From Sciurus carolinensis (Eukaryota > Chordata > Mammalia > Rodentia > Sciuridae): DNA of 64,000 bases. Positions 12,310 through 24,949 of the stretch are shown here, piece after piece. Positions within the stretch are counted from its first letter, which is position 1. The number at the start of each line of letters is the position of its first letter. The translations under genes were made by a program, and so were the position numbers. The stretch covers positions 142,272,057-142,336,056 of the forward strand of contig NC_062219.1 in assembly GCF_902686445.1 (NCBI RefSeq), given 5' to 3'. The notes below the pieces were generated by a model. It saw only the letters and a program-made list of their open reading frames with translations. It did no database searches and was not told the origin of the DNA.

Positions 12310-13670
12310 GTATCTATCAATCCAAATGCTAACCTCATACTTAATTTTCCCATGTCAAACCCTATAACATTTTCCTACACTCAGGAATAAGACAAGGATG
12401 TTATTTTACATTGCATTGGAATGTTAGCTAAGGCAGTTAAATAAGAGAAAACAATTAGAAGCATAAAAATCAGAAAGGAAGAGGCAGACTATCTTCTTTT
12501 CAGAAAATATAATTGTATATCTGGAAGCTCTCAACAGAGTCAATGAAAAAGTATTAGATAATAAAATAAGAAAATAGCAGCATATGTAATTAGTTATTGA
12601 AATCAATAACCTTCATATATACAAACTGTTTTAAGAGAGGACCTGTTTATAGTAACAAAATTTAAATACACATAAGCCTAATAAGATAGGCAACAAATAA
12701 TGCAAAGACTGTAAAATATTCTTGAAAGACTTCAGAATTATTTTGAAGGAATTGAGACGCATACTGTGCTATTGAGTAGGAAAACTCAACATTATAAACA
12801 TGTTTTTCTCCCTAAATTAGTTATAGATTCAATGCACCATTAACAAAAACTTCTAGACAAGTTGATTACAAAGTTATATAGAAGAATAAACAAGGAGATA
12901 CTTGGAAAACAGGAAATACTTGGAAAGAACACCAATGTAGTGCATGGGTAATCCTATCAGAATACAGTAAAACACTGATTAATAAAAAAGACTCCTATAT
13001 CACTGCATCAGAATAAGACATCCAGAAATATGTCTAAGGAAAATTTAGTATCATTCAAAGCAAACACTGAAGCCAGAGGATTTTAAATAGCATTGAGGCA
13101 CCTGGATAGCTGTAAGCAAAAGGTAAATTGGAGTTTTTTCTCAGTGTTTTCCAGGATAAATTACAAATGTATTAGTATTTGAAAAACAAACAAATATAAT
13201 AATAAAACCCTAGTGAATCTTATTTTTATAATCTAAGATTGGAGAATTCTAACTCTGATTAAAAAAATCTAGGTCAATAAGAGATTGATAAATTTGATAG
13301 CATTGAGAAAAACAATGTAAGTAAGGCTTAGGATAATTACCAGTTGCAAAAATATACAACTTTTACCACAAAGCATTAGTGAACTTCATGTCATAAGGAT
13401 TTCCTAAGAATTGAGAAGGAAAAGACCACCCCCCTACCACAATAGCTAAAGGTATGACTAGAGAGGTCACAGAAGAAGTATGCGAATGGCCCTCATTCAC
13501 AGAGCAGAAAGGCATGTCAAAACTCTGAGATACTATCTCAGAAAAAATTCCCAATGTTTGACAATGTAAATTAGTAGTGAACTTATGGGAAAACAGTCAT
13601 TTTACATGTGAGTGAGGATACAAAGTGGTACAATTTCATGAAAGGAAACTGCAATTTCTGGCAAAATTAC
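12310..13670 (+). mobile_element. L1 ORF2 3' fragment, broken
   Basis: CAGGAATAAGACAAGGATG, CAATAACCTTCATATATACA and TTATAGATTCAATGCACC follow the L1 ORF2 reverse-transcriptase and downstream region in order. Frames are broken by stops and indels. Confidence 0.7.
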
Positions 13671-14389
13671 TCATGCATTTGCCACTTAATCCAGTCGTCA
13701 TCTTCTGAGATTAGATACAGCTGAAGAGAGAATTGTAAACTGAACAATAGGTCAGAAGAAGGAAACACAAAGAGAAAAAAGAAATAACTGCAGGGGGTAA
13801 GAGACACACATTGAGTGAAAACATCTAACTTACATTTAATTCCACAGAAAGGGAAGAGTGGGGACGGGGAGAGAAGAGGGCATAGCAATATTTTAAAAAA
13901 GAAAATGTCTAGAAGGTCATGTGTATCCTTGGGGGCTGAGGCTGGCATTTTGGATAAGCACGATGGACCCTACATTAGAGGTGAGTTAGTGGATTTTCTG
14001 AGGACAAAGAACGAATCACGTCAGGACTGTGCCTCCTCCCAAAGGGACAGGGGCAGAGACTTCAAGGCAGTAGCTGGCTCCCTTGTATCCTGGAATTTCA
14101 AGTCCTAATTCTAGTACCTTGTGATGTCCACCTCTATTTCCTAACCTTTGGTTTTCTGAATCTGTATACTAAATTCCTCTTTACTTAAGTTTATTTTTTA
14201 AGTTGTTTGAAGTATTTGGGGGTAATTTATACTAACAGATTCACTGCCATCATACTAGCTTTGCCTAAGTGGAATAAACTTCACTTGGTTATGGCATATT
14301 ACTCTTCTAGTGCCCTACAGGTACATTCTTCTTTTCATTTACTAGTATTCTGTTTAGAACCTTTGTATTTTTCATTAGATTAGGCAGTA

Positions 14390-15080
14390 TTTTTTTTTTT
14401 CTTTCTCATGTTTTGATGTCAAGACTATGCAGTCATTGTAAGTTGAAGTAGAAGCTTGATATTTTTCTGTATTCTGGGATAGTTTAACTCATAGAGGGAC
14501 TAGTCATATCTTCCTCAGGGCTTCGATAAAACTATCTTTAAAATCCATCTGAATCTACGATTTCATTTTTGGGGTAGTTCTTTGAAAACGTTTTCATTTT
14601 TTCTCCTAGCGATTGTTTTCCAGGTGGGTTCCTATTTCCTTCTGATATTGCTCTGATGACTGGCTGTTCTAGGAACGATCTCATTTCCTCTTTTCATTCA
14701 GATTTAGAGACACTGTGATCACATCTTCAGGTTACAGATTCACAGGGGTGGTGTTATTGTTTCTCTTTCTCTCTATACACATTTGCCAAGGGTTTTTTTT
14801 TTATCTTATTTTATTTTATTGGACTTTTAAAGGAAAATATCTTGACATTACCCATTCATTCTGCATTTTTATTTTTAAAAATTCATTATTTTCTGCTTTT
14901 ATCTCTACTAATCTATTGTACTTCATTTTGGTTTATTTTGTTTTCCTTTTCTTACTTTTGAGGAAAAATTAATTTGTTTCATTTAGTTCCTTAATTTCCA
15001 ATTGATTTTTTGGGGGTGTTGGTCTAAATTTCTAAATATGACATTAGATGCCTTCTTAAGAAACCTGAAAACATTATTTC
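14390..15080 (-). mobile_element. L1 ORF2 fragment, reversed
   Basis: T-rich text such as TTTTCATTTTTTCTCCTAGCG and TTCATTTTGGTTTATTTTG matches the reverse of L1 ORF2. Broken. Confidence 0.55.
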
Positions 15081-16080
15081 CAGATTTCAGACATGGCACT
15101 GAATTAATTATATTATTCTAGTCAAGGAATCAATTTGAGATAATGCACATTAAAATATGAAGTTAGATCTACAAGAGAGAATAGAAAATTGTAGTTAGTC
15201 TTGTAAAAAAAAGATGTCTTTCTATAAAAATATTAAACAAATGCGATGACCTGTTTCTCTTCTGTTATTTCTACTTGAGCTTAGGACCTTTCAAATTCCA
15301 TTTCCTAAACCTGTTAATTCAAAAAAAGTACGTGCCCTGAAGGAACATCTTTCTTTTAAAAACTTCCCACTTTTCCAAAATCTTTCTTATTAAAACCACT
15401 TGCCAGCCCTCATTCCTTTCTAACCAACCAGTTTTCCAAGTTCCACCAACGTGTTCAGAAGCATTTCAAATTTTTTATTAATGTGGAAAAGGGATTCATT
15501 TCCATTGAAGAGAACTCGTTCAGAATTTCCAAAATGAAACTTGAGCTTGGACAAAGAAAGCTTCAGACAGAAAGGCTAATTTTTCATAAGCTACTGAAAA
15601 CAGGGAACATAAAATGAAAGTCTGTCTATGACCTTCGCCTCCGTGGTTCCTGCCACAGGACTGAATGACCATTCTTCATTGTTGTTCTGTGACTCAGCCC
15701 TTGTGCATGAATCTGGTAGGAGACAGAGCCCACAGCAGGGCGATTCTCCACTAGTTTAAATTGTTTATGGTTCCTTTTGTGCCTGTAATTCACAATTTAA
15801 ACATTCCTCTGTGTGCATTTGTTCATGTGTCACTCAGGCTTCACACTGGGGCTTTTGAGAAAGTTATGCACGAATACTCTATGAGATGGCTCCTAACCAT
15901 GGAACAGAAGCGGGACTGGGGATGGGAATATGACCTTCTGCCCTGACAACATGTGCAAAGAACCCAGGGTGACTGTGGGAATCTGGGGAAAGAAGCAATT
16001 CCTCCCACAACTGAATGAGACATAGCAAACAGGTGCTCCAGTATTGGGCAGTGTGCAGGAGCTAAGAGTTAGGAATAAGA
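15081..16080. other. Intergenic stretch, no gene supported
   Basis: No repeat or gene recognised. Confidence 0.45.
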
Positions 16081-16560
16081 AGACAGGGCGGGAGGTGATC
16101 CATGAAATCCATGAATGCAGAGGCAGAATCAGGCCATGGGGAAAATGGTAATTATGTGCCAGGTGGAGAATCAGCAGGAGCAAGCCGGGACCGTGTGGAG
16201 AGGTTGATGTGTAACAGGGGCGCACACAAGACTGAAGCAAGCAGAGGCAGGACCAATGCGGGAGATGGGCTCTGGCCGAGGAGGGCTTTGTGCGCCAGGC
16301 CATGGAGGGCACTCCTGAGGGGCAGCATCGTCACATGGGAATTGGGGTGGGAAAGGGTGGGCTGCCTGGGATCAGGGAGGGCAGTTAGGAGGCCCTGGCA
16401 GTTGTCCAGTTGACAACAGTTGTAACTGGCATTCGAAAATTTGCCATGGTGGCCATGAAAAGTGAAAAGGTTCTGGGATATTAGAGGCCAACTCCATTAC
16501 TCTTGGTCATGGGAGGGATATGGGGCCTGAAGGAATAGAAGGATTTAGGTTTCTGGCTTT
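16080..16560 (-). mobile_element. L2-like fragment, reversed
   Basis: GGGCTTTGTGCGCCAGGCCATGG, AGTTAGGAGGCCCTGGCAGTTGTCCAG and GGATTTAGGTTTCTGGCTTTGCC run in the order of the reversed L2 3' region. Confidence 0.55.
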
Positions 16561-16789
16561 GCCAACTGGTATTGCCATTTGCTAAGCCAGATCATGTAAG
16601 CAGAAGTTGTCTGCAAAATGCTAGCGGAGTGGTTACCTGCAGGGAGGCCCGAGAAGAGTGGGCGTGGCCTGAGCCGGCCATGTAGGAAATGGCAAGCTGA
16701 GCCGAGATGGGTCAAGAGCACCTGGGTCAGCTGAGGGTGGGGGGCATGCATGCAGAGGCTAGGACATTCTGACACCTGCTTCGGCACCT

Positions 16790-17040
16790 GGAGGACACGA
16801 TGGTAAGTGCAATAAGTTAATCACAAGAGGAGAAATACTTTATGACTTCACTCATACAGGCACCTGGATGAGTCAAGTTCACGGAAACAAAGTAAAATGG
16901 TGTTTGCCCCGACACTACTGTCCTGGCCACTTAAAAATGGTGGAGATGGTTAACATTTATGTTATGTGTTTTTACCCGGTTAGAATTTCCTTTAGAAATT
17001 AAAAAAGACACATTATAAGCCAAAAAGATTCTTAGCGTGA
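16790..17040 (+). mobile_element. L1 3' UTR fragment
   Basis: GGTAAGTGCAATAAGTTAATC, ACTTTATGACTTCACTCATA and CACTTAAAAATGGTGGAGATGG match L1 3' UTR text. Confidence 0.55.
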
Positions 17041-17404
17041 CTTATAATTAAAAGCCTGCTAATGCAGCCGAGTGGGAGGGTCTCATTTCCCTCTCATCTT
17101 ATGTCTCTGCTGGTCCTGAGGCAGGGTCAACCTGGGACCTGTGGTCCTGACAGCAGGGGGAGGGGGGCCGGTGGGGGGAGGGGACTGACTTTGGTCATGA
17201 CCTTGGGATTCGCTTGATGGTGCCTGTGGCCTGCCAGCCCTGCCTCAGGTGGGGAGGGCATCTGGTTTTGCTTTGACCAGCTCTTGGTTGTTGGAGAACA
17301 CAGGGAACTGATTTCTCTCGTTCTGCACACAAGTCTATTTTGTACAGCTTGACAGAAGTTCACCTGTTTTACGTGTCACTACATTGTAGGGCTGAGAAGG
17401 TCCC

Positions 17405-17795
17405 CATGATGCGCTTAGCTGTGCTGTGCTTTGGCTGTGGTTTGTCCCCCAAGGGTTCATGTGTGGGAGCCGGGTCCTCAGGGCCATGGTCATGGGAGGT
17501 GGTGTGGAAACTTGAAAAGGTGGGGGGTCTAAAGAGAGGTCCGTAAGTGGTTGGAGTGTGCCCTTGGAAAGGAAAACTCCTGGGGGACCCCGAAGTGGTT
17601 CTTATAAGATGGTTATTATAAAGAAACAAGTCTGGCCCCTCCACAGCCTTTCTGGCTTCCTATCCCCACGTGATTGCTGTCTCCCATTTGTCTCTGTGAA
17701 GTCACTCATCATAAGGTCCTCACGAGAGTTGAGCCAATACTGATGCCATGTCCTCGAACCTTCAAAATGGTAAGCTAACTAAACATCTGTTCTTT
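17405..17795 (+). mobile_element. MaLR-type LTR
   Basis: GGTTTGTCCCCCAAGGGTTCATG near the start, then GAAGTGGTTCTTATAAG and GCCATGTCCTCGAACCTTC in MaLR order. Confidence 0.6.
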
Positions 17796-17808
17796 ACAAG
17801 GTGCCCAG

Positions 17809-17890
17809 GGCATGGGGCCATAGCTCACAGGTATAGTCCTTGTCTAGTTTGAGCAAGATCCTGGGTTCAATCTCTAGCATAGGAAAAAAT
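17809..17890 (+). mobile_element. ID element, diverged
   Basis: GGGGCCATAGCTCACAGGTATAG and CTGGGTTCAATCTCTAGC match an old ID copy. Confidence 0.65.
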
Positions 17891-17899
17891 AAGTTACCT

Positions 17900-18720
17900 A
17901 GCCTCAGTTATTTTGTTATAATAACAAACAGTGGACAAATATAAGCTCTCTTACAGTGAGTGAAACAGCTCAAGAGGAACATAGCAGAGAAACACAAGGT
18001 AGGACCAGAGCTAAGGATGGCTCTCTCAAACTCATATAGTCTGTACAAGTATGAGAAGTGAGCCACACCTTGACTGTGAATGTCCCAGGGAACACAGTCA
18101 TCAGAACACCCATGTTACAAGGTCCACCATGTTCCTGAGGCTCATTCCATAGCCACTTGTTAGCACATATCCTACCCCAGGCAGTATTTTGGCTGTGACA
18201 ACCCAGCCATGAATAAGATAGGCAAGCATTGCTTCTCACATGGGAGTCATATTTTAGGGGCAAGTAGAAAGAGAGATAAGGCAACAAATAAGGATTTTGA
18301 GAGGATCAGGAAAGGTGAATGTAGCAGAAGGAGGCTGGGGTGGGCGGTGGCTGTGGATTGGGAGTTGAAAGCTGCTGGGCTCTGGGTGTCAATAAAAAGA
18401 GCCTGGGCCTGAGAATTTGGGAAGGGACTTTCAGGGCAGGGGCATAGCCGATACACAGGTTGAGAGTAATGACTTCAGAGAAGTCGCCCCTGTGGTTGGA
18501 ACATGCATGGGAGGCAAAGCGGAGCGTGGCTTTGGCTGGTCAGAGGTCAGTATGATAATGAGGGGCGAAGCAAGATAAGGTTCAGCTCAAAGAGTAAAGA
18601 AGAAGAGGAGCAAGCACCCAGCCAGATGTGCGGAAGCTTTCCAAAGGTCCTTCTCTGGGAGAAGAGAAGGGGCCAGAGCCCTGGGCCCTGCAGTATCACA
18701 GTGGCTGTGCAGGACAACTT
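17900..18720. other. Intergenic stretch, no gene supported
   Basis: 18230-18480 has purine-rich L2-like wording but is too diverged to assign. No gene seen. Confidence 0.4.
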
Positions 18721-18724
18721 AGCT

Positions 18725-19300
18725 GTTCTCTTTTTAATTGACACATGATGATGGTGCGCATTTATGGGGCATAGCATGATAAGTCAGTATGTGAATAAAT
18801 TGTATGATGATCAAGTCAGGGAGATTAGCATGGCCCTCTCTTTAAACATGTATCATTTCTTTGAGTTGGGAAACTTCAAACTCCTTTCTTCAAGTTCTTT
18901 ATAAAAGATTCATAAATGGTTGTGAACCATAGTCCACAATCAGCTCTCTAGCAGCTGATGCCTTCTCTGTTTTGATGCCTACTGTCCAATCTCTCTCTCC
19001 TCTCCTCGCCCCCTTTCCAGCCACCCAAGGTCTACTCTCTTCTTCTACAAGGTCAACTATTTTTTAGTTTCCACAAATGAGTGAGAACTTCTGGTATTTG
19101 TCTTTCTGTGCTCATTTCACTTAACACGACATTCTCCAATTTCATTTATATTGTTACAAATGACAGAATTTCATTCTTTTTATGACTGAATTATATTCCA
19201 TTGTGTTTCAATACCACCTTTTCTTCGACCATTCATTCATTCATTCATTGATGTGCACATCAAAGAATTCCCTGTCTTGGCCATTGTAAATAGTAGAGCT
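18725..19300 (-). mobile_element. L1 3' fragment, reversed
   Basis: GTGAGAACTTCTGGTATTTGTC, TTCATTTCACTTAACACGACATTC and ATTATATTCCATTGTG are the reverse complement of the L1 3' UTR start. Confidence 0.75.
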
Positions 19301-19639
19301 TTGCTTTTCTTGGTTCTGAGGTCCAAGAGAAATTTCTCAGGATGGGGAGAGATCTTTATGGACACTCATGTACATTAGAATACTTACAGAAAAATGCCAC
19401 TACCTTCTGCCTTATCCTCTACCAACCCCTCTCCACCCCTCCTGAGCCTGCTAGGTCAGACATGGCACCTCTTTTATGTCATGGCAACTGGGGAGTCTCC
19501 AGCCCTCACTTATTTTGATGCAAAACCCAAGGAAGAAATGGAGAGAGAATAGAGGGTGAAGGAAATGGAGAGATGTTGGTCAACGGGAACGAAGTCTCCC
19601 TTTGTGATTGCCGACTGCACAGGAAGAGTAAATTCTGGA

Positions 19640-19870
19640 GATGTACTGGACAGTATGCATGAAGACTACTGGTAATCATAGAGCACTGTATTCTTGAGAT
19701 TTGCCAAGATGGCAGTTCTTAAGTATTCTACACACACACACACAAATTAGGTGAAGTGGTGTAGATATGTTTAATTAGCTTTATTGTGATAACCATTTTC
19801 TAAAACATCACATAGTACTTCACAAATATACAACTTTTATTTGTCAATTATATCTCAAGTAAACTGGGAA
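19640..19870 (+). mobile_element. L1 3' end fragment
   Basis: GAGATTTGCCAAGATGGCAG, a short (CA)n run, TTAATTAGCTTTATTGTG and TTATTTGTCAATTATATCTC match an old L1 3' end. Confidence 0.65.
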
Positions 19871-20022
19871 AAAAAGCAACAAAGGAAGGATCAAGACTGG
19901 GAAGAATGATCAGATTAAAAGAAGGTAGGGCAGGATTGTTCTGTTGAAGATCCAGAAGCCAGAATCATAGGAACTGAATAAAACTCAATCTGAATGCCAG
20001 GGCACTGAGGCAGATCAGAGTC

Positions 20023-20249
20023 TAGATTTTTGATTTTTGGGTTTTGTTTCTGGTACCAGGGATTGAACCTAGGAGCACTTAACCACTGAACCAAATCTCC
20101 AGTCCTTTTTTATATTTTATTAGAGACAGAGTCTTGCTGAGTTGCTTAGGACCTCACTAAGTTGCTGAGGCTGGCTTTGAAATAGTGATCCTCCTGCCTC
20201 AGCCTCCTGAACTGCTGGGATTATAGGTGTGTGCCACTACACCCAGCTC
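20023..20249 (-). mobile_element. Dimeric B1/ID-type SINE, reversed
   Basis: GGTACCAGGGATTGAACC (ID part) and GAACTGCTGGGATTATAGGTG (7SL part). CAGAGTC lies at 20016-20022 and 20250-20256. Confidence 0.88.
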
Positions 20250-20274
20250 CAGAGTCCAGTCTGATAGGCAGATA

Positions 20275-20709
20275 TTTCAGCTTTTCATCACTGTGACCAA
20301 AATAACTGACAGGAACTACTTAGAGGAGGAAAAGTTTATTTGGGCCTCACAGTGTCAGAGGTTCAGTTCATGGACAGTTGACTCTATTACTGTGGGCCTG
20401 AGGTGAGGCACATCATGGCGGAAGGGTATGGCAGACAAAATCTTCTCAGCTCATGGCAACTGGGTAGCAGAAAGAGAACTCAAGGAACCAAGGACGAAAT
20501 ATATAATTCCCAAGGCATACCCCTGTGACCTACTTCTTCCAGCTACACTCTACCTGCCTACAGTTACCACTAAGTAACCCATTTAAATTATTAATTCATT
20601 CAATGGATTAATCCACTGATGATGCTATAGCTCTCATAATCTAATTAACTCACCTCCTGCATTAACACAGAATTTTTTGGGGGACACCTCATTTCCACAC
20701 CATAATATT
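20275..20709 (-). mobile_element. MaLR-type solo LTR, reversed
   Basis: It runs from TCACTGTGACCAAAATAACTG through CATCATGGCGGAAGGGTATGG to TTTTTTGGGGGACACCTCATT. It is the same family and orientation as 24315-24729. AGATA lies on both sides (20270-20274 and 20710-20714), though the exact ends are ambiguous by two bases. Confidence 0.7.
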
Positions 20710-22290
20710 AGATAATCAAGGAAACCTGCACATTTGGAAATAAAGTATAAAGCAGACCCCAAGAAAACAGTTAGAAAACCATCAGTGGATTCCCCTGCAT
20801 CCTGACTGTATATGTGATTTTCTCTATTCTGTCATTTCCCCTCCAACTTTCCTTCCTGGTACATAAAGAAACTGGCACATGTGAGGGAATCTTTTGTACC
20901 ATTGTTTTTTAACTAAATGGTCAGCAGTCTAGCTGGCTGACAGCAAAAGGAAATGGGGTGGAGAAACGCTTTCTGTAAAAAGGCCCGTTAGTGGCACGCT
21001 CATTCCACTTTTATTTTTATATGTCATCATGTTACCTCACTTTCATTGTTTGACAAATAATAGCAGCAACAATCACACAATCCTTGGCATGCCTTATTGG
21101 ATTAGGGAATTTCAATAAGTTTCAATTTCACTGTAAAACCATAGACAATTTTATGACTTTTTGTATATAGCTGTTCCAGGTAGGGCAGTCCATTTTAGAG
21201 CTGGGGTAAATTTCTCAAAAACGAACGAATACTAGGGAGCTTTCCTTTCAAGTCAAGAGTCTTTTTAGATGAACTTCTTATTTTAAAGTATTGGCAGATT
21301 GGTGAACCCATTTCTTATAACATGTCCACGAGGGCAAGTCTATGGTGTCAACTCAGGGCTAAAAGCAGTGTTGTGAGATGTGGGGTCAAGACAGAGTGTT
21401 CGAGGCACGTGACTTGCTAGAGACTGGCTTGATCAGGGCCAAGTGTGGCGTGGCTAGAGGGACAGATGGGTGGCAGATCTTTGGGGGAACCTCTGGGAAC
21501 ATTCCTCACCATGCCTCCACGGTGCAGTCACCTTGACCTGCTCTCCACCTGGATGGTTTTAGGTGGTCACCTTCCTGGAACTCGGGGGAACAACCTGGTG
21601 CTTTCTCGATGAGCCCTATAGCACAAGTCTGTGGTGGCTGAAGACAGTGCTTGCTCAGGCCCTGCTGACGTAAGGACTCTCTCAGCAAGAGACTTCAGGA
21701 ACTCTGCAAAAAAGACTTAGCTGCCCCAGCTCTGCTGTCTTCCAGCAGAAATTAGAGCAGAGACCAAATATGTAAGTTTTTATCTTTCCTTTAGCAGATG
21801 TTTGGTAGGTAGTAAGACATTCTGTGAAGTTTGAACAAGGAAGTTATGGCTGTAAGAAGACTGTTTCTGATTTTCTAATTGCTTTGCATCCTAGAATAGG
21901 GTGGACCATAAATAATATAATCCTGTCCTCTGCTTATTTCCTGGAAGCTCAATAGAATACTAAAAATGTGCCAGAAGAGTAATGAGTTGTCTTTTTTACC
22001 TGTTTATTTTAACTCAATATCTGATATTTAGTACATCTCACAGCTTTTGAAAAAGTGTATTTTCATGAGTAACGTAATCTCTCCCACACTCCCAGTCCTA
22101 CCTGATGAATTGAAAGTGACTTTGGTGGGTTGTCCAACAATTAACATACTAAGTTCATGCTGAGTCTATTAAGACATCGACTAACATTATTTTAACCAGT
22201 CAGTGGATCCTGAGAGGGAAGCTTAGATTTGGAAAACTTCTTTTCTTTTTTTTTTAAACTTCAGAATTAATGTAGATTATTCATCAAATG
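20710..22290. other. Intergenic stretch, no gene supported
   Basis: No clear repeat or coding frame recognised. Confidence 0.45.
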
Positions 22291-22299
22291 TTTATATAA

Positions 22300-22620
22300 A
22301 GGAGGAGGGGGAATGGAGAGATGATGATTGAAGGGCACAAAATATTCACTAGACAGGAGGAATATGGTTTTTTAAGTCTTTGCACAGCATGGTGAATACA
22401 GTTCATAAGAGAGTATAGTACATTTCAAAATTGCTGAGAGAGTAAATTTCAACTGTTCTTACCACAAAAAATGTTAAGTATTTGAGGCGATGCATATGTA
22501 AACTAGGTTGATTTAATCATTGTACCTTATATTCATAAATCATAACATCACTTTTTACTCTGTGTATTTGTACAATTATAAATTATCAGTGCATAATAAA
22601 GAAGGAAGAAAACCCAATCC
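22300..22620 (+). mobile_element. L1 3' end fragment
   Basis: GGAGAGATGATGATTGAAGGG, ATGGTGAATACAGTTCATA and CAATTATAAATTATCAGTGC resemble the L1 3' UTR end. Confidence 0.55.
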
Positions 22621-22734
22621 CCCCAAAAAAGTTTATATGATGATGTTTGTGAGACCCTGTCCAAAATTCTTCACCAATATTCATAAATTTTAGTTTCAAT
22701 CTTCTAATTAGTCTCTGGTTCAGTTGCTGCTATA

Positions 22735-22825
22735 CCCATTTAGCTGATAGGAAGATCAAGACTTGCAGAGAGATGCATAGTTCAAGACCACACCGCTAAG
22801 AGGCAGAAATGTGAGTGAAACCCAG
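22735..22825 (+). mobile_element. MIR fragment
   Basis: ATAGGAAGATCAAGACTTGC...GACCACACCGCTAAGAGGCAG follows the MIR core. Confidence 0.55.
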
Positions 22826-24195
22826 TTACTGAGGCCAAATTACTACGTGTAATATTGATGTGTCGCCATTTTTAACTTTATAAATAATTCCAAATTTTCA
22901 GAAAAGCCGTAAGATTCAGAATAACATTCACTCTTTACTGAGATTCACTTACTAATGTATATATAATTGTTTTTGGGTTTTTTTTGGAATATAGTGGCAT
23001 AACTATGTGTATTGAGACCTTTTAGCCTGGAATACTTCTGGGCATATTAACTAAGAATAGGAACATTCTCTTGCAGAACCACACAGTATTTATCAACTTG
23101 ATTACATCTAACACTGATCTAATTTATTTAATTTACCATCTGCATTTCCATGTTGACAGTTGACCCAGTGATGCCCTTATATTTTCCTCCAGGGTGGAAT
23201 CCAGTCTCAGGCCAGATATTTGTATCCAGTTGTCATGTCCCTCTCGTCTGCTTTAATCGGAAACATTTCCAAAACCTTCCTTTATCTTCTATGACAATGG
23301 TACCTTTGCAGAATATGTCCCCCACGCCCCTCCACCTTTAAAAAAATAGAACAAGTATTTGTTTGTGTGTGTCTGATGTTTCCTCAAAATCAAATGAGGA
23401 AATGAAATACGGCATAACTAGGTGACATTGGAATGGTCTCTGGGTCTCACTTCTGGAGGCCACAGTGTTTTCTGCCCCTCACTGTTGGTGTAGCTCTTGA
23501 CCACCCTGCACCCTGGACCCAGGGGCCCACTGATCTCCCCACTGTGTAAATGCTCTTTTCTCCTTGAACCTAGCCAGTGTCTATGGGGAGACTGAAGCAC
23601 AGCCACCAGACCCAGAGAGCAGGGGATGTGCAGGGTGGGGAGAGGGGTGTGGTGACAGAAAGATTCTGAGATGTCCTAGACTTAATTAGGAAGCCTCAGG
23701 CGTGGAGGAGGAAAGAGATAAGGGAAGTTAATCAGTGAGCAGCTGCAGGAAACCAACACAAGACCTGTAAACATTCCTGAGCATAGAAACCCCAAGTAAA
23801 TTCCATGGACTGAAATCCTACTGTGGCAACTGCCAGGACCACCAGGCCTCCATCCAACCCAGAAGCAACAAGTACTTCTCCTTGTGGATTGGCCTCCTGT
23901 CCCAAACCTTGACCTGCTTCGCCTCATCCTACCCTTTTTATTTATAGCCAGTGTAATTTTAATGTAGACAACTTGTGTTTTCCTTCCTCAAATTGTTGTT
24001 ATAAAATACTCTTAGTTCTAGGTCCTATGGACATTTCCCAGCTGCCATCTGTCCTTGCTGCTGGAAGTTGTGGAGACTTGTCCTGAGATCTGATGCTTTT
24101 TCTGGCTAGCATCTGCAAAGGCTGGATTGAGAAATGTCTGTGTCTCAAGAGTTTTGGTTTCACCTGCAATTGGGAAGTTTGCATGCCCTTTAGTT
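22826..24195. other. Intergenic stretch, no gene supported
   Basis: No named repeat or gene recognised. Confidence 0.45.
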
Positions 24196-24200
24196 GTCAT

Positions 24201-24944
24201 TATACTTTGGATCTGGAATGTTCCCCAAAGGCTCATGTGTTGAAGACTTGTCCTCCAGTTGGTGGCAGATTGGGAAATGGTGGAACCTTAGCTCCCAATG
24301 GGGTCTAGTTGGAGTATTTTAGTTAGCTTTGGATTTCTGTGACCAAAAGACCCAACAAGAACAATTTAGAGGAGGGAAAGTTCATTTGGGGCTCACTGTT
24401 TCAGAGGTCTCAGTTCATAGATGACCAGCTTCATTGCTCTGGGCTCTACGTGAGGCAGAACATCATGGTGGAAGAGTGTGGTGGAGGAAAGCAGCACAGG
24501 ACATGATACCAGGAAGCAGAGAGAGAGTTTCTCACCAGGGACAAAATAGCACACCCCCAATGACCCACCTCCTCCAGCCACACCCTACCTACCTATAGTT
24601 ATCCTCTATCAGGGGATCAATGCACTGATTAGGTTAAAGTTCTCATAACCTAATCATTTCACATCTAAACTTTCTTGCATTGTCTCATACATGAGCTTTT
24701 GGGGGACACCTAATATCTAAACCATAATATGGAGGAAGTAGGTCATTGAGTTGTTACCTTGAATGATATATTGGGTCCTGGCCCTGGCCTTTCCTCTTTC
24801 TCTGTCTCTCTGTCTCTCTGTCTTTGTCTGTCTGTCTCTGCTTACAGATTGAAACCTCTAAAACTGTGAGCCCAAATAAATCTTTCCTTCTTTAAGTTGC
24901 TTTTCTCAGGTATTTTGTCACAACAATGGAAAGCTTCTTGCACA
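24201..24944 (+). mobile_element. MaLR-type LTR, split by a related LTR
   Basis: Left part TTTGGATCTGGAATGTTCCCC to GGGGTCTAGTTGGAG, right part GGAGGAAGTAGGTCATTG to GTCACAACAATGGAAAGC. Flanks GTCAT (24196-24200) and GTCAC (24945-24949) may be the 5-bp duplication with one mismatch. The interior contains a TCTCTG repeat at 24796-24840. Confidence 0.75.
24315..24729 (-). mobile_element. MaLR-type LTR inserted in opposite orientation
   Basis: 415 bp. TGGAG precedes it (24310-24314) and follows it (24730-24734), a perfect 5-bp target duplication. Removing it restores GTTGGAGGAAG in the host LTR. Its reversed sequence is clearly related to its host. Confidence 0.85.
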
Positions 24945-24949
24945 GTCAC

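Noticed and set aside
12310..13670. Possible coding remnant with reverse-transcriptase-like wording
   Set aside because: It is a broken L1 ORF2 piece with stops and indels, not a host gene or an active element.
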